Assembly: GCA_032622095.1 (NCBI GenBank)
Contig: CP136063.1
Coordinates: 276,947,426-277,011,425, forward strand
Direction of reading: 5' to 3'
From: Siphonodentalium dalli
Lineage: Eukaryota > Mollusca > Scaphopoda > Gadilida > Siphonodentaliidae
DNA length: 64,000 nt
The notes under the pieces: generated by a model
The model's input: the letters and a program-made list of their open reading frames with translations, nothing else
What the model was told of the DNA's origin: nothing
The model's database searches: none
In this document: positions 25,938 through 39,790 of the stretch, piece by piece
How the letters are laid out: each line of letters starts with the position of its first letter
Position numbering within the stretch: the stretch's first letter is position 1
Translations under genes and position numbers: made by a program

Positions 25938-26040
25938 CTATATAATAGGAACCCTGCTAATGTGGACTCGTTGTATAATAGGAACCCTGCTAATGTGGAC
26001 TCGTTGTATAATAGGAACCCTGCTAATGTGGGCTCGTTGG
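25938..26040. repeat. 33-bp unit x 3
   Basis: Three tandem copies of TATAATAGGAACCCTGCTAA followed by TGTGGACTCGTTG, with one substitution in the last copy. The period is a multiple of three, so frames stay open across it, but no gene is evident. Confidence 0.9.
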
Positions 26041-27995
26041 GACTTTTAGTGGAATTATCCCCCTTTTCGATTCAGAATGTTCCGCAACATACATAATTTT
26101 ATCGAAGCTTTTATTCTTTCAGTTCTTGGTAATTTGTAAGGACATTTGACTAAAAGATTTAATTATCATCATGGGAACCCGTGCACCAACAATTGTGAGG
26201 TTAGTCTGAATCATTTAAACAGAGTCATATATGACTACGCTTAATGTGGCCGAATTGCAATATTTTGACCGTAATAGTCATCGGTTGGAAAATTCCCAAC
26301 CATAGGGGTTGCCAGGTTTGAAAGCTTGACGTTGGTTCACGGTGGGGTGCAGTGTAATTGAAAGCTCGACACCGACTACCCGCTAGCAATGTCCTTGTTG
26401 AACACAACGCGAGCAACCCACCTTAAACTGTTCTACACTGAACGGATTATCTCACTCAGTTATAAAAGTATACATTGGAATGTTCTATTATTAATCTGGA
26501 GGGTTTTTCAGGAAAATCAACAGACGACAGATAACACATTTACAGAAGAAATCCTATTTATTGGACGGAAATGTGCTGATAATAAGTTCAACAACGTTTG
26601 TTGAACTCAGTATCTGAACATCACCCAAGGGATAACTATTCAGCAGTGTGTATTTATAGTATAGAAAGTAGGGTCCACGCTGACATTGGCCAATGAGCAT
26701 TTTTTTTTTTCGAAAATGGCCAAAAACAAATTTCAGTTGGCCAAACTTTTGGCAATGTGTGTTTTTTGTTTACCACAAATTGAAAATCTAATTCAAAAAC
26801 CCAAATTGATATTATAACGGGAGCGACATGAGAATCAAATTTATAGTGTGATAATCTGCTAATTAATTAGGTGATACAGCTTAATGGGTAACAAAGGGCA
26901 CTCATGGCAGTGCTCTATCAAACAATATAATAAAACGGTAATGAGGATTAGCCTATATAATGTATCCATTGTCTGTCATAAGGCTGACTGTTAGATAGTG
27001 GGTTGTGGTATACTCAGGTATATTGTCAAGCAACAATGGTGGGGTTAAAGAAGTCTAGACACGGTGTTTGAAGTTATGGACATAATTTTATATCGAATGT
27101 TAGATGTTAAATAAAAGAAAAATATTCATTAATTGTGAAACCAGAAAAGGAGGATTTAACTTTGTCAAAGGTTTTTTTTTATTTGGCCAAAAAAAATTAA
27201 GAATTGTTCATAAAAATTGACCAGAAGATTTTTCGCGTCAGCATGAACACTGTTAGAAAGGGTTAACTCGATTAGAAGGAATTAAATAATTAGAATTACT
27301 TCCCATCTCGCGAATGTAGCGTGAGCGTGGCCAAATGTTACGACTGAGGCCCATCGAAAACAGTTAGTTCCTTCTAACCAATCTCTGCAGAGCGCACAAT
27401 GCAGTCATACTTCTTTTCTGACTCTGTCACCGACTGGGAACCATTCTGTGGTTTCCTATAGTTGTGCGGGGTTTTCAAGCAAAAAATGCGAATTCGACCC
27501 CCCTCCTCCATTTCAAATGTCCTATTTGTTTTGAGAAGAATTCATTCACTAAAAACTTTTTGACAGAACGGAGATTTAGATCGGTAGGTTTTGTTGACGA
27601 TTTTTGCATACTAATCAGCAAAATGGCATCCAATTATAACTCATCTATTTGATTTGACTGATACAATGACAGGAGAACCAAAGCGCGACGTTGTGTGAAA
27701 TAGTTCTTTAGTGTAAACATGTTTTTATTTCCAAATCCAAACAAATAAAATAATATACATATATATATGCAAAATAGAAAAGTTAATGTATGGAAACGAG
27801 GATCAGACAACAAGCCCGAGGTCTTATATTAATGCTTCTCCTCTTTGCCTACACGCCCCGTCACCAATAAGTAATGGAGGGTATAGATCAGACGGGAAGG
27901 GTTGGAACTACTGGTTTTAGGAGAATCTAACTGAATTTGAGTTAGGGAATGGAAAAAAAGGGGAGAAGATTAGCCTTATTAGGGATAGCATGAGG
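26041..27995. other. no gene recognised; family C remnant at 26570-26670
   Basis: GATAATAAGTTCAACAACG ... TTGTTGAACTCAGTATCTGA and the following AAGGGATAACT match the 5' part of family C (24.5 kb) with many changes, so this is a third, truncated copy. The remainder is anonymous DNA. Open frames at 26225-26416, 26389-26604 and 27464-27652 have no recognisable domains. Confidence 0.5.
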
Positions 27996-28068
27996 CAGAG
28001 AGAGAGATAGAGAGAGAGAAAGAGAGGGATAGAGAGAGAGAGAGAGAGCGAGAGGGAAAACAGAGAGG
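27996..28068. repeat. GA-rich microsatellite
   Basis: Imperfect (AG)n with interruptions ATAG, AAAG and CGAG. Confidence 0.9.
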
Positions 28069-28604
28069 GAGGATAAGCTAGAAGACAAGAGGAGGCATAT
28101 GAAGTCGTGAGATGATAACAGTGGTGGAGCTTTTTCAATTTCAATTGGGTTGTTGCTTGATCATAAAAATGATACAATAGTTCTTTGGTTCTATATATAT
28201 AGTGGTTCCTTAATGAACGATATTACACAAACTTTTTTCCGATATGTTGTGTGTTTGATCAGGGCAACTTGTGGCTCTGTTCGATTAGTATATATTAATA
28301 GTTGTATAGGTTAACTAATACAGGTACATGGGTGCCTGACAAGGTAACACATCTGCCCGGGTTAACGAAAATTACACCTAGCCCTCCGGAATGACAACAA
28401 GTCAGAATGGAGCACTGGCTGACGGATCTTACGGCCTTTCCGTTTGTCAACATAAGTAGAGTGAAAGAAATAATGGCTTACAACCTATCCGTCATATAAT
28501 TTCACTACATAATGAAGGTGGTGCACACATATATGGATGTCAAAAGAAAGGGGAGGTTGTCTGCTAGGCATATTAAAGAAGATTCGAGGCTAAATGCGCC
28601 CTCG
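28069..28604. other. no gene recognised
   Basis: Anonymous flank between the GA repeat and the 50-bp array. Confidence 0.4.
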
Positions 28605-31600
28605 TCGCATTCTTACCTCTCGTGTATTACATGTACGTCTGAATACCGCCCTCGTTGCATTCTAACCTATCGTGTATTACATGTACGTCTCAATACCGCC
28701 CTCGTCGCTCGTGTATTATACATGTACGTCTCAATACCGCCCTCGTCGCTCGTGTATTATACATGTACGTCTGAATACCGCCCTCGTCGCATTATTACCT
28801 ATCGTGTATTACCTGTACGTCTCAATACCGCCATCGTCGCTCGTGTATTATACATGTACGTTTGAATACCGCCCTTGTCGCTCGTGTATTATACATGTAC
28901 GTCTGAATACCGCCCTCGTCGCTCATGTATTATACATGTACGTCTGAATACCGCCCTCGTCGCTCATGTATTATACATGTACGTCTGAATACCGGCCTCG
29001 TCGCTCGTGTATTATACATGTACGTCTGAATACCGCCCTCGTCGCTCATGTATTATACATGTACGTCTGAATACCGCCCTCGTCGTATTCTAACCTCTCG
29101 TGTATTACATGTACGTCTGAATACCGCCCTCGTCGCATTCTAACCTCTCGTGTATTATACATGTACGTCTGAATACCGCCCTCGTCGCATTCTAACCTCT
29201 CGTGTATTACATGTACGTCTGAATACCACCCTCGTCGCATTCTTACCTCTCGTGTATTACATGTACGTCTGAATACCGCCCTCGTCGTATTCTTACCTCT
29301 CATGTATTACATGTACGTCTGAATACCGCTCTCGTCGCATTCTATCCTCTCGTGTAGTACACGTACGTCTGAATACCGCCCTCGTCGCATTCTTACCTCT
29401 CGTGTATTACATGTACGTCTGAATACCGCCCTCGTCGTATTCTAACCTCTCGTGTATTACATGTACGTCTGAATACCGCCCTCGTCGCATTCTGACCTCT
29501 CGTGTATTACATGTACGTCTGAATACCACCCTCGTCGCATTCTTACCTCTCGTGTATTACATGTACGTCTGAATACCGCCCTCGTCGCATTCTGACCTCT
29601 CGTGTATTACATGTACGTCTGAATACCACCCTCGTCGCATTCTAACCTCTCGTGTATTACATGTAAGTCTGAATACCACCCTCGTCGCATTCTAACCTCT
29701 CGTGTATTACATGTACGTCTAAATACCGCCCTCGTCGCATTCTAACCTCTCGTGTAGTACATGTACGTCTGAATACCGCCCTCGTCGCATTCTTACCTCT
29801 CGTGTATTACATGTACGTCTGAATACCGCCCTCGTCGTATTATAACCTCTCGTGTATTACATGTACGTCTGAATACCGCCCTCGTCGCATTCTGACCTCT
29901 CGTGTATTACATGTACGTCTGAATACCACCCTCGTCGCATTCTTACCTCTCGTGTATTACATTTACGTCTGAATACCGCCCTCGTCGTATTCTAACCTCT
30001 CGTGTATTACATGTACGTCTGAATACCGCCCTCGTCGCATTCTGACCTCTCGTGTATTACATGTACGTCTGAATACCACCCTCGTCGCATTCTTACCTCT
30101 CGTGTATTACATGTACGTCTGAATACCGCCCTCGCCGCATTCTGACCTCTCGTGTATTACATGTACGTCTGAATACCACCCTCGTCGCATTCTAACCTCT
30201 CGTGTATTACATGTAAGTCTGAATACCACCCTCGTCGCATTCTAACCTCTCGTGTATTACATGTACGTCTAAATACCGCCCTCGTCGCATTCTAACCTCT
30301 CGTGTAGTACATGTACGTCTGAATACCGCCCTCGTCGCATTCTTACCTCTCGTGTATTACATGTACGTCTGAATACCGCCCTCGTCGTATTCTAACCTCT
30401 CGTGTATTACATGTACGTCTGAATACCGCCCTCGTCGCATTCTAACCTCTCGTGTATTATACATGTACGTCTGAATACCACCCTTGTCGCATTCTAACCT
30501 CTCGTGTATATATAGTACATGTACGTCTGAATACCGCCCTTGTCGCATTCTTACCTCTCGTGTATTACATGTACGTCTGAATACCACCCTTGTCGCATTC
30601 TAACCTCTCGTGTATATATAGTACATGTACGTCTGAATACCGCCCTTGTCGCATTCTTACCTCTCGTGTATTACATGTACGTCTGAATACCGCCCTCGTC
30701 GCATTCTTACCTCTCGTGTATTACATGTACGTCTGAATACCGCCCTCGTCGCATTCTTACCTCTCGTGTATTACATGTACGTCTGAATACCACCCTTGTC
30801 GCATTCTAACCTCTCGTGTATATATAGTACATGTACGTCTGAATACCGCCCTTGTCGCATTCTTACCTCTCGTGTATTACATGTACGTCTGAATACCGCC
30901 CTCGTCGCATTCTTACCTCTCGTGTATTACATGTACGTCTGAATACCACCCTTGTCGCATTCTAACCTCTCGTGTATATATAGTACATGTACGTCTGAAT
31001 ACCGCCCTTGTCGCATTCTTACCTCTCGTGTATTACATGTACGTCTGAATACCGCCCTCGTCGCATTCTAACCTCTCGTGTATTACATGTACGTCTGAAT
31101 ACCGCCGTCGTCGCATTCTAACCTCTCGTGTATTATACATGTACGTCTGAATACCGCCCTTGTCGCATTCTTACCTCTCGTGTATTACATGTACGTCTGA
31201 ATACCACCCTCGTCGCATTCTAACCTCTCGTGTATATATAGTACATGTACGTCTGAATACCGCCCTTGTCGCATTCTTACCTCTCGTGTATTACATGTAC
31301 GTCTGAATACCGCCCTCGTCGCATTCTAACCTCTCGTGTATTACATGTACGTCTGAATACCGCCGTCGTCGCATTCTAACCTCTCGTGTATTATACATGT
31401 ACGTCTGAATACCGCCCTTGTCGCATTCTTACCTCTCGTGTATTACATGTACGTCTGAATACCGCCCTCGTCGCATTCTAACCTCTCGTGTATTACATGT
31501 ACGTCTGAATACCGCCGTCGTCGCATTCTAACCTCTCGTGTATTATACATGTACGTCTGAATACCGCCCTCGTCGCATTCTAACCTCTCGTGTATTATAC

Positions 31601-34600
31601 ATGTACGTCTGAATACCGCCCTCGTCGCATTCTAACCTCTCGTGTATTATACATGTACGTCTGAATACCACCCTCGTCGCATTCTTACCTCTCGTGTATT
31701 ACATGTACGTCTGAATATCGCCCTCGTCGCATTCTTACCTCTCGTGTATTACATGTACGTCTGAATACCGCCCTCGTCGCATTCTTACCTCTCGTGTATT
31801 ACATGTACGTCTGAATACCGCCCTCGTCGCATTCTTACCTCTCGTGTATTACATGTACGTCTGAATACTGCCCTCGTCGCATTCTTACCTCTCGTGTATT
31901 ACATGTACGTCTGAATACCGCCCTCGTCGTATTATAACCTCTCGTGTATTACATGTACGTCTGAATACCGCCCTCGTCGTATTCTTACCTCTCATGTATT
32001 ACATGTACATCTGAATACCGCTCTCGTCGCATTCTATCCTCTCGTGTAGTACATGTACGTCTGAATACCGCCCTCGTCGCATTCTTACCTCTCGTGTATT
32101 ACATGTACGTCTGAATACCGCCCTCGTTGTATTCTAACCTCTCGTGTATTACATGTACGTCTGAATACCGCCCTCGTCGCATTCTGACCTCTCGTGTATT
32201 ACATGTACGTCTGAATACCACCCTCGTCGCATTCTTACCTCTCGTGTATTACATGTACGTCTGAATACCGCCCTCGTCGCATTCTGACCTCTCGTGTATT
32301 ACATGTACGTCTGAATACCGCCCTCGTCGTATTCTAACCTCTCGTGTATTACATGTACGTCTGAATACCGCCCTCGTCGCATTCTGACCTCTCGTGTATT
32401 ACATGTACGTCTGAATACCACCCTCGTCGTATTCTTACCTCTCGTTTATTACATGTACGTCTGAATACCGCCCTCGTCGTATTCTGACCTCTCGTGTATT
32501 ACATGTACGTCTGAATACCGCCCTCGTCGTATTCTAACCTCTCGTGTATTACATGTACGTCTGAATACCGCCCTCGTCGCATTCTAACCTCTCGTGTAAT
32601 ACATGTACGTCTGAATACCGCCCTCGTCGCATTCTTACCTCTCGTGTATTACATGTACGTCTGAATACCACCCTCGTCGTATTCTAACCTCTCGTGTATT
32701 ACATGTACGTCTGAATACCGCCCTCGTCGCATTCTTACCTCTCGTGTATTACATGTACGTCTGAATACCGCCCTCGTCGTATTCTAACCTCTCGTGTATT
32801 ACATGTACGTCTGAATACCGCCCTCGTTGCATTCTGACCTCTCGTGTATTACATGTACGTCTGAATACCACCCTCGTCGCATTCTTACCTCTCGTGTATT
32901 ACATGTACGTCTGAATACCGCCCTCGTCGCATTCTGACCTCTCGTGTATTACATGTACGTCTGAATACCACCCTCGTCGCATTCTAACCTCTCGTGTATT
33001 ACATGTAAGTCTGAATACCGCCCTCGTCGCATTCTTACCTTTCGTGTATTACATGTACGTCTGAATACCGCCCTCGTCGTATTCTAACCTCTCGTGTATT
33101 TCATGTACGTCTGAATACCGCCATCGTCGTATTCTTACCTCTCGTGTATTACATGTACGTCTGAATACCGCCCTCGTCGCATTCTTACCTCTCGTGTATT
33201 ACATGTACGTCTAAATACCGCCCTCGTCGCATTCTAACCTCTCGTGTATTACATGTACGTCTGAATACCGCCCTCGTCGCATTCTGACCTCTCGTGTATT
33301 ACATGTACGTCTGAATACCACCCTCGTCGCATTCTAACCTCTCGTGTATACATGTAAGTCTGAATACCACCCTCGTCGCATTCTAACCTCTCGTGTATTA
33401 CATGTACGTCTAAATACCGCCCTCGTCGCATTCTAACCTCTCGTGTAGTACATGTACGTCTGAATACCGCCCTCGTCGCATTCTTACCTCTCGTGTATTA
33501 CATGTACGTCTGAATACCGCCCTCGTCGTATTCTAACCTCTCGTGTATTACATGTACGTCTGAATACCGCCCTCGTCGCATTCTAACCTCTCGTGTATTA
33601 CATGTACGTCTGAATACCACCCTCGTCGCATTCTAACCTCTCGTGTATATATAGTACATGTACGTCTGAATACCGCCCTTGTCGCATTCTTACCTCTCGT
33701 GTATTACATGTACGTCTGAATACCGCCCTCGTCGCATTCTAACCTCTCGTGTATTACATGTACGTCTGAATACCGCCGTCGTCGCATTCTAACCTCTCGT
33801 GTATTATACATGTACGTCTGAATACCGCCCTCGTCGCATTCTAACCTCTCGTGTATTATACATGTACGTCTGAATACCGCCCTCGTCGCATTCTAACCTC
33901 TCGTGTATTATACATGTACGTCTGAATACCACCCTCGTCGCATTCTTACCTCTCGTGTATTACATGTACGTCTGAATACCGCCCTCGTCGCATTCTTACC
34001 TCTCGTGTATTACATGTACGTCTGAATACCGCCCTCGTCGCATTCTTACCTCTCGTGTATTACATGTACGTCTGAATACCGCCCTCGTCGCATTCTTACC
34101 TCTCGTGTATTACATGTACGTCTGAATACTGCCCTCGTCGCATTCTTACCTCTCGTGTATTGCATGTACGTCTGAATACCGCCCTCGTCGTATTATAACC
34201 TCTCGTGTATTACATGTACGTCTGAATACCGCCCTCGTCGTATTCTTACCTCTCATGTATTACATGTACGTCTGAATACCGCTCTCGTTGCATTCTATCC
34301 TCTCGTGTAGTACATGTACGTCTGAATACCGCCCTCGTCGCATTCTTACCTCTCGTGTATTACATGTGCGTCTGAATACCGCCCTCGTCGTATTCTAACC
34401 TCTCGTGTATTACATGTACGTCTGAATACCGCCCTCGTCGCATTCTGACCTCTCGTGTATTACATGTACGTCTGAATACCACCCTCGTCGCATTCTTACC
34501 TCTCGTGTATTACATGTACGTCTGAATACCGCCCTCGTCGCATTCTGACCTCTCGTGTATTACATGTACGTCTGAATACCGCCCTCGTCGTATTCTAACC

Positions 34601-35858
34601 TCTCGTGTATTACATGTACGTCTGAATACCGCCCTCGTCGCATTCTGACCTCTCGTGTATTACATGTACGTCTGAATACCACCCTCGTCGTATTCTTACC
34701 TCTCGTGTATTACATGTACGTCTGAATACCGCCCTCGTCGTATTCTGACCTCTCGTGTATTACATGTACGTCTGAATACCGCCCTCGTCGTATTCTAACC
34801 TCTCGTGTATTACATGTACGTCTGAATACCGCCCTCGTCGTATTCTTACCTCTCGTGTATTACATGTACGTCTGAATACCGCCCTCGTCGTATTCTAACC
34901 TCTCGTGTATTACATGTACGTCTGAATACCGCCCTCGTCGCATTCTTACCTTTCGTGTATTACATGTACGTCTGAATACCGCCCTCGTCGTATTCTAACC
35001 TCTCGTGTATTTCATGTACGTCTGAATACCGCCCTCGTCGTATTCTTACCTCTCGTGTATTACATGTACGTCTGAATACCGCCCTCGTCGCATTCTTACC
35101 TCTCGTGTATTACATGTACGTCTAAATACCGCCCTTGTCGCATTCTAACCTCTCGTGTATTACATGTACGTCTGAATACCGCCCTCGTCGTATTCTAACC
35201 TCTCGTGTATTATACATGTACGTCTGAATACCGCCCTCGTCGCATTCTTACCTCTCGTGTATTACATGTATACGTCTGAATACCGCCCTCGTCGCATTCT
35301 AACCTCTCGTGTATTACACGTACGACTGAATACCGCCCTCGTCGCATTCTTACCTCTCGTGTTTTACATGTACGTCTGAATACCGCCCTCGTCGCATTCT
35401 AACCTCTCGTGTATACATATATATTATACATGTACGTCTGAATACCGCCCTCGTCGCATTCTAACCTCTCGTGTATTACATGTACGTCTGAATACCGCCC
35501 TCGTCGCATTCTTACCTCTCGTGTATTACATGTACGTCTGAATACCGCCCTCGTCGCATTCTAACCTCTCGTGTATTACATGTACGTCTGAATACCGCCC
35601 TCGTCGCATTCTTACCTCTCGTGTATTACATGTACGTCTGAATACCGCCCTCGTTGCATTCTAACCTCTCGTGTATTACATGTACGTCTGAATACCGCCC
35701 TCGTCGCATTCTAACCTCTCGTGTATTACATGTACATCTGAATACCGCCCTCGTCGCATTCTTACCTCTCGTGTATTACATGTACGTCTGAATACCGCCC
35801 TCGTCGCATTCTTACCTCTCGTGTATTACATGTACGTCTGAATACCACCCTCGTCGCA
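28605..35858. repeat. 50-bp minisatellite, about 145 units
   Basis: The unit reads TCTGAATACCGCCCTCGTCG, CATTCTAACCTCTCGTG, TATTACATGTACG. The first 0.5 kb uses a shorter form of about 39 bp that lacks ATTCTAACCTC. Rare variants recur as ordered blocks: GCTCTCGT followed by CATTCTATCCTCTCGTGTAG at about 29328, 32020 and 34281; GAATACTGCCC at 31865 and 34124; GCCGTCGTCG at 31105, 31361, 31511 and 33774. These show that blocks of about 2.3-2.7 kb were duplicated within the array. Some units contain GTACATGTAC, a 10-nt palindrome, after an inserted TATATA. Open frames here arise because variants avoid stops and are not evidence of a gene. Confidence 0.97.
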
Positions 35859-36362
35859 TATACACTGGGAGCAAACCACCTAATATATCTGTCGTATTGC
35901 GGTAAATGTGTTCTGTGTGTAGAAGTAACATTCATGACTGTTTTATGCGGTTTTGGGTACACAAACCAAGACGTTTATAGGGCCTGTAGATCGTTTCATG
36001 GGTCGATCGTAGACAGAGTAACATGTGCAGGAAACATCTTAATGACGGAGTGGGGGAATTATTATCATTCGCTTACCATAAAGTATTCATAATTATATCA
36101 ATTCTATCAACGCGGCGCGAAAAAGCCAAATAATTCCCCGAGTGGTTAGCTATCCTCGTTAAAACCAGGAATTTTAACATCGGCCACGCTTTTTCAGGCG
36201 CGTAAACGTAACCACGTGTATAACCTGTTGGAGGGGCACTCTTTATCATGTACGAAGGTTCAAAGTTCCACTCTGTATACGTCGCCATACGAGAATGTGT
36301 CAGAGTGTCGCGAACTCCAACCCCCAATACTACCCTTTCTATAGTAATGGATTATCCCTCGC
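35859..36362. other. no gene recognised
   Basis: Unique-looking DNA between the array and a transposon. The minus open frame 36073-36327 has no recognisable motif. Confidence 0.4.
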
Positions 36363-36878
36363 AAAATATTAGGAAAAGACAGAACATAAAATGTTCATAA
36401 GGATTCTTATTCATTGGTCATTTGTTGAACTTATTATCTGAACATTTCCTAAGGGAACTGAATTAGTATTTAGAATAGAAAGAGTTAATGCTGCAGTATA
36501 ACATTTCATCTATTTTATTATTATATTTTATATGTGGTTAAAAGAATAATAATGAGGAAAGACAAAATACATGCTCACATTAATGCTCAAAATACATGCT
36601 CACATTAATGCTCAAAATACATGCTCACATTAATGCTCAAAATACATGCTCACATTAATGCTCAAAATACATGCTCACATTAATGCTCAAAATACATGCT
36701 CACATTAATGCTTTCAATTTTTATAATTTTTTCTTACATTCTTTGACAGTTGTTATCATTTTTTTCCATTAACAATTCTAAAAAGTAATATAACATTTGT
36801 AAGGCCAATGCATTCTCTTATATATGCGAGGCGACCTATGGTCGGCTCGCATATATGAGAGAATGCATTGGCACAGGG
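36363..36878. mobile_element. hairpin transposon, family C, copy 2, with internal 25-bp array
   Basis: Matches the 24.5-kb copy from AAAGACAGAACATAAAATGT through the hairpin (36805-36871), but lacks the 5' fold-back arm. The internal motif AAAATACATGCTCACATTAA + TGCTC is present six times in tandem (about 36561-36712), against once in the 24.5-kb copy. Confidence 0.8.
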
Positions 36879-38091
36879 TTTTTTTGTAAAAATTCAGGTA
36901 ATTGAAATCCAATCCTGACATTTGTATCCTTTCCAAGTTTTGCTCTCTGTGTACCAAACGTTCAGAAATGTTGCTACTTTTAAACTTAAAAGCGTAAAAG
37001 CCGATTCTTGGATTGTTTACGTGCAAACATTTCAATACTTAATCCCATTTTCCGCTGTGTTTTCCACCTAAAGCATGGTCCTTTTGTGATGTATATTTGC
37101 AGGTAAAGTCGTCTTGGGAGGGCTTTGTGGTCTCGCTACAGAAAAATAGACACATAACAAAAGCTGACGTAAATCTCACACTTCCCAATCGAATTTTGAT
37201 ATGAAGACGGAAACGTAGTATTGTCCTCCCATTATCCCCCGTATTTTCGTATCTTTGCATTTGTGTACCAACCTGAACCCCAAATCTTTAACTACCAATT
37301 AGATATCCACGGGAATCTAATTCGATTAAGATGCGGTTCTCTTGGTTGGTAAGAGCTGTGTGCGCTTGAATAGAGCTGATATTCGTCTTTAGCAGAACGG
37401 AAAACCAGAGTACAAGGAGTCTCCAGCTCAAATTAGGTCACACGACCCCAGCAGTGACACCATGCAGGGTGTACGAGATGTCGATACCATTCAAATAAAT
37501 CCAAACGTAATCACGGAATCATCTGATCGACTGTTCGGGTCACTAATACATAACTTTAAAGGGATACTGTACTCAAATGTTGTTGTTGGTTTCTATAGTA
37601 TATGAGTCGAAGAATAAGGTAACCAGATTTCCATTATTTGAAAGTCTGTTGAATACGAAGTAATGTTACGGATGGCAGATTAGCCGGAATGCGAAAATAC
37701 CAATTGTCGTTGTCGAGTAATTTTTGGACAGTTTTCAAGCAAATTTATCGAATAAATGTTATATTGCATTCATACTATAGTCCCATATACTCAGTTAAGT
37801 CATTGTTTAGTCACTAGTCAGTGAGTGACTTGAGTTATCAACATAATTTTTTACACGATCATGGGTGCCACGCGTTACCTATATAGTCCACTATCGGCGA
37901 ATTATTTTGATTACGTCTTGTACACGGACATTCGTAATTTAATTTGTGGCTCCAGCCATAATTTCAATTTATTTCAAATTATTAACTTTGATTTTAAGAT
38001 AACCTATTAACCTGATCGTTTACAAAATTCATCTTCGACTCAAATTACTTAGTTTTCTATATATTATCGACATTAGATCGTTGTTATCACC
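36879..38091. other. no gene recognised
   Basis: Anonymous DNA. Minus frames 36778-37035 and 37039-37260 have no recognisable domain; the first overlaps the hairpin. Confidence 0.4.
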
Positions 38092-38187
38092 GGGCTAGCA
38101 TCACCAAATTCACCCTCTTGTGACCTCATTCTGCTTACATCTCAGCAGAATGAGGTTCACAGATAGTGAATTTTGTGATGGTAGCCC
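38092..38187. repeat. 96-bp fold-back hairpin
   Basis: GGGCTAGCATCAC, AAATTCACC, GTGACCTCATTCTGC and their complements in reverse order GCAGAATGAGGTTCAC, TGAATTT, GTGATGGTAGCCC around a loop TTACATCTCA. The left arm recurs directly at 38198-38235 (GGTAGCATCACTAAATTCAC, ACCTCATTATGC), so a related element or half-element follows it. Confidence 0.8.
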
Positions 38188-38235
38188 GCTATGCGGGGTA
38201 GCATCACTAAATTCACCCTCTGGGGACCTCATTAT

Positions 38236-39180
38236 GCAAATGGCAGACACCTTATTTCAAGGCTTGTGTATATCTAAATTTTCTGCTCCAAACTACTTCA
38301 CCTGATAAGCTGCTCCAGAGCGCTATATAACTCGTTGGGAGAAGACGTATTTTCATACGTCTCTATGTTTATGCTTCATCTGACGTTTGTGGAGTGGTAC
38401 ATTGCCCTTGCGAATAGTGATCTTTGTTCTATGTTGTAATATCCATTGCAGATCGTATAGACTTAGTTTAGTTTAAACGTATTTAATCTCAATCAAACAT
38501 TAATAATTATTAACATCCAGTTTGTAATAATCATGAATGAGCATAGGATTTGGCAGTAAGCTAAAATATTTTGTTGCCATCTCCTATATATAATGATATG
38601 AATGAATGGATGATGGCGTGAAGTTACTCGAGTTCATGATGTATATATTGATTGTGCGTGTAAGTGTATACAAATATATATATTTTTTGTGTGTTACGTT
38701 TTGTTACGATCATTTTGTTTTTGTTATGGGGCCTGACACCCAATCTCTTGATTAAGGTCTATCGTATTTACTTCAATGGTATCACTGCGCGTTCTGCGAC
38801 ATTTGAGAGACATGCCAAGTTCAGCATTATAAGGCGATCACGATATATGGATATTTCCGAAGCCAATGGATTTGGCGTGTCGATCTGAACAGCCTCTAGC
38901 GCGACGGCATGACGAATCAAGAAATGTAGTATAATAGTCGTGGTACGTGCAAAAGTGGGTTAACCCTGAAGAGATTGGTCAGGAAGCAATATTAGTTTCA
39001 TTAGTCGTTAAATTCGCTTTGGGGAAACTTTGTTATCCGATATGGCGTCCAATATAATTGTCAATATTACATACGTTCTCAATGTAAGTCATTCTATATG
39101 ATATTTTGTGGCATGGAAATTACGCAGTTATATAGCACGGGAGCGAATATAGGGACACGGACAGAAAAACATACACTAGT
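38236..39180. other. no gene recognised
   Basis: Anonymous AT-rich DNA. The open frame 38664-38888 (plus) starts with a hydrophobic stretch but matches nothing I know. Confidence 0.4.
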
Positions 39181-39445
39181 TTGCAGTCCAGAAATGGTTT
39201 CTTTACCAATTCTTCCGAGTCTAACCGTCTGACGACCATACTATAATAGTTTCAAACATTTTACAGTAGTCCAATATTGATCCAACAATCGATGGATATA
39301 AAGATTGAGGATCGATATTTGTACATGTCCGATTTATAACGCATATAAAGCGATTTGCTTTTCCTATCACATAATTCACATGTATGTCGAACTTGAGCTG
39401 ATCGTCAATATATGTGCACCAAGATGTGCCTTTCATAAAATAGAA
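39181..39445 (-). pseudogene. LINE reverse-transcriptase fragment (post-catalytic region)
   Basis: The minus frame reads IDDQLKFDIHVNYVIGKANR followed by FICVINRT, LYPSIVGSILDYC and IVWSSD. This is the typical order just after the YADD motif in CR1/RTE-like LINEs (LG-x-x-ID--L-W--H, KAN--L--I-R, LY---V---LEY, W-P). The conserved start is shifted by one base, and no catalytic motifs lie nearby. It is an isolated decayed fragment and not part of the 51-54 kb LINE. Confidence 0.7.
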
Positions 39446-39788
39446 ATTTCTAGGATATTTTGTGTCCGAACTGAAGAACGTGAATTTTAACAGAAAATTT
39501 GTTTCCGACCGAGCATCAAGAAGCGACGTTTCTGACCTTAAATTAAACCTAGTAATGTTTTGCTGTTATCACATTCTAGGGATCAAATATTGGTTGATAA
39601 ATACGTGGCATGCTTATAAACAGACTAAACGTGCATCGGAAAATATTACTGAAGTGAATGAGAGTATATATCGTATCAAAAATATAAAAAGAAATCCATT
39701 CTACAGTGTGCATTGCTGTTAGCTTCACCATGATATGACGATAATAAATACCGTCTGTGTTGAAAATTGCATATGAATTTACTTCCAC
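39446..39788. other. no gene recognised
   Basis: Anonymous DNA. The plus-strand frame 39462-39722 has no recognisable domain. Confidence 0.35.
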
Positions 39789-39790
39789 GT

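Noticed and set aside
28512-35962. Small proteins with TREVRMRRG or YMYVSIPP repeats
   Set aside because: The unit is 50 bp, not a multiple of three. Frames survive only over short runs and change phase every unit.
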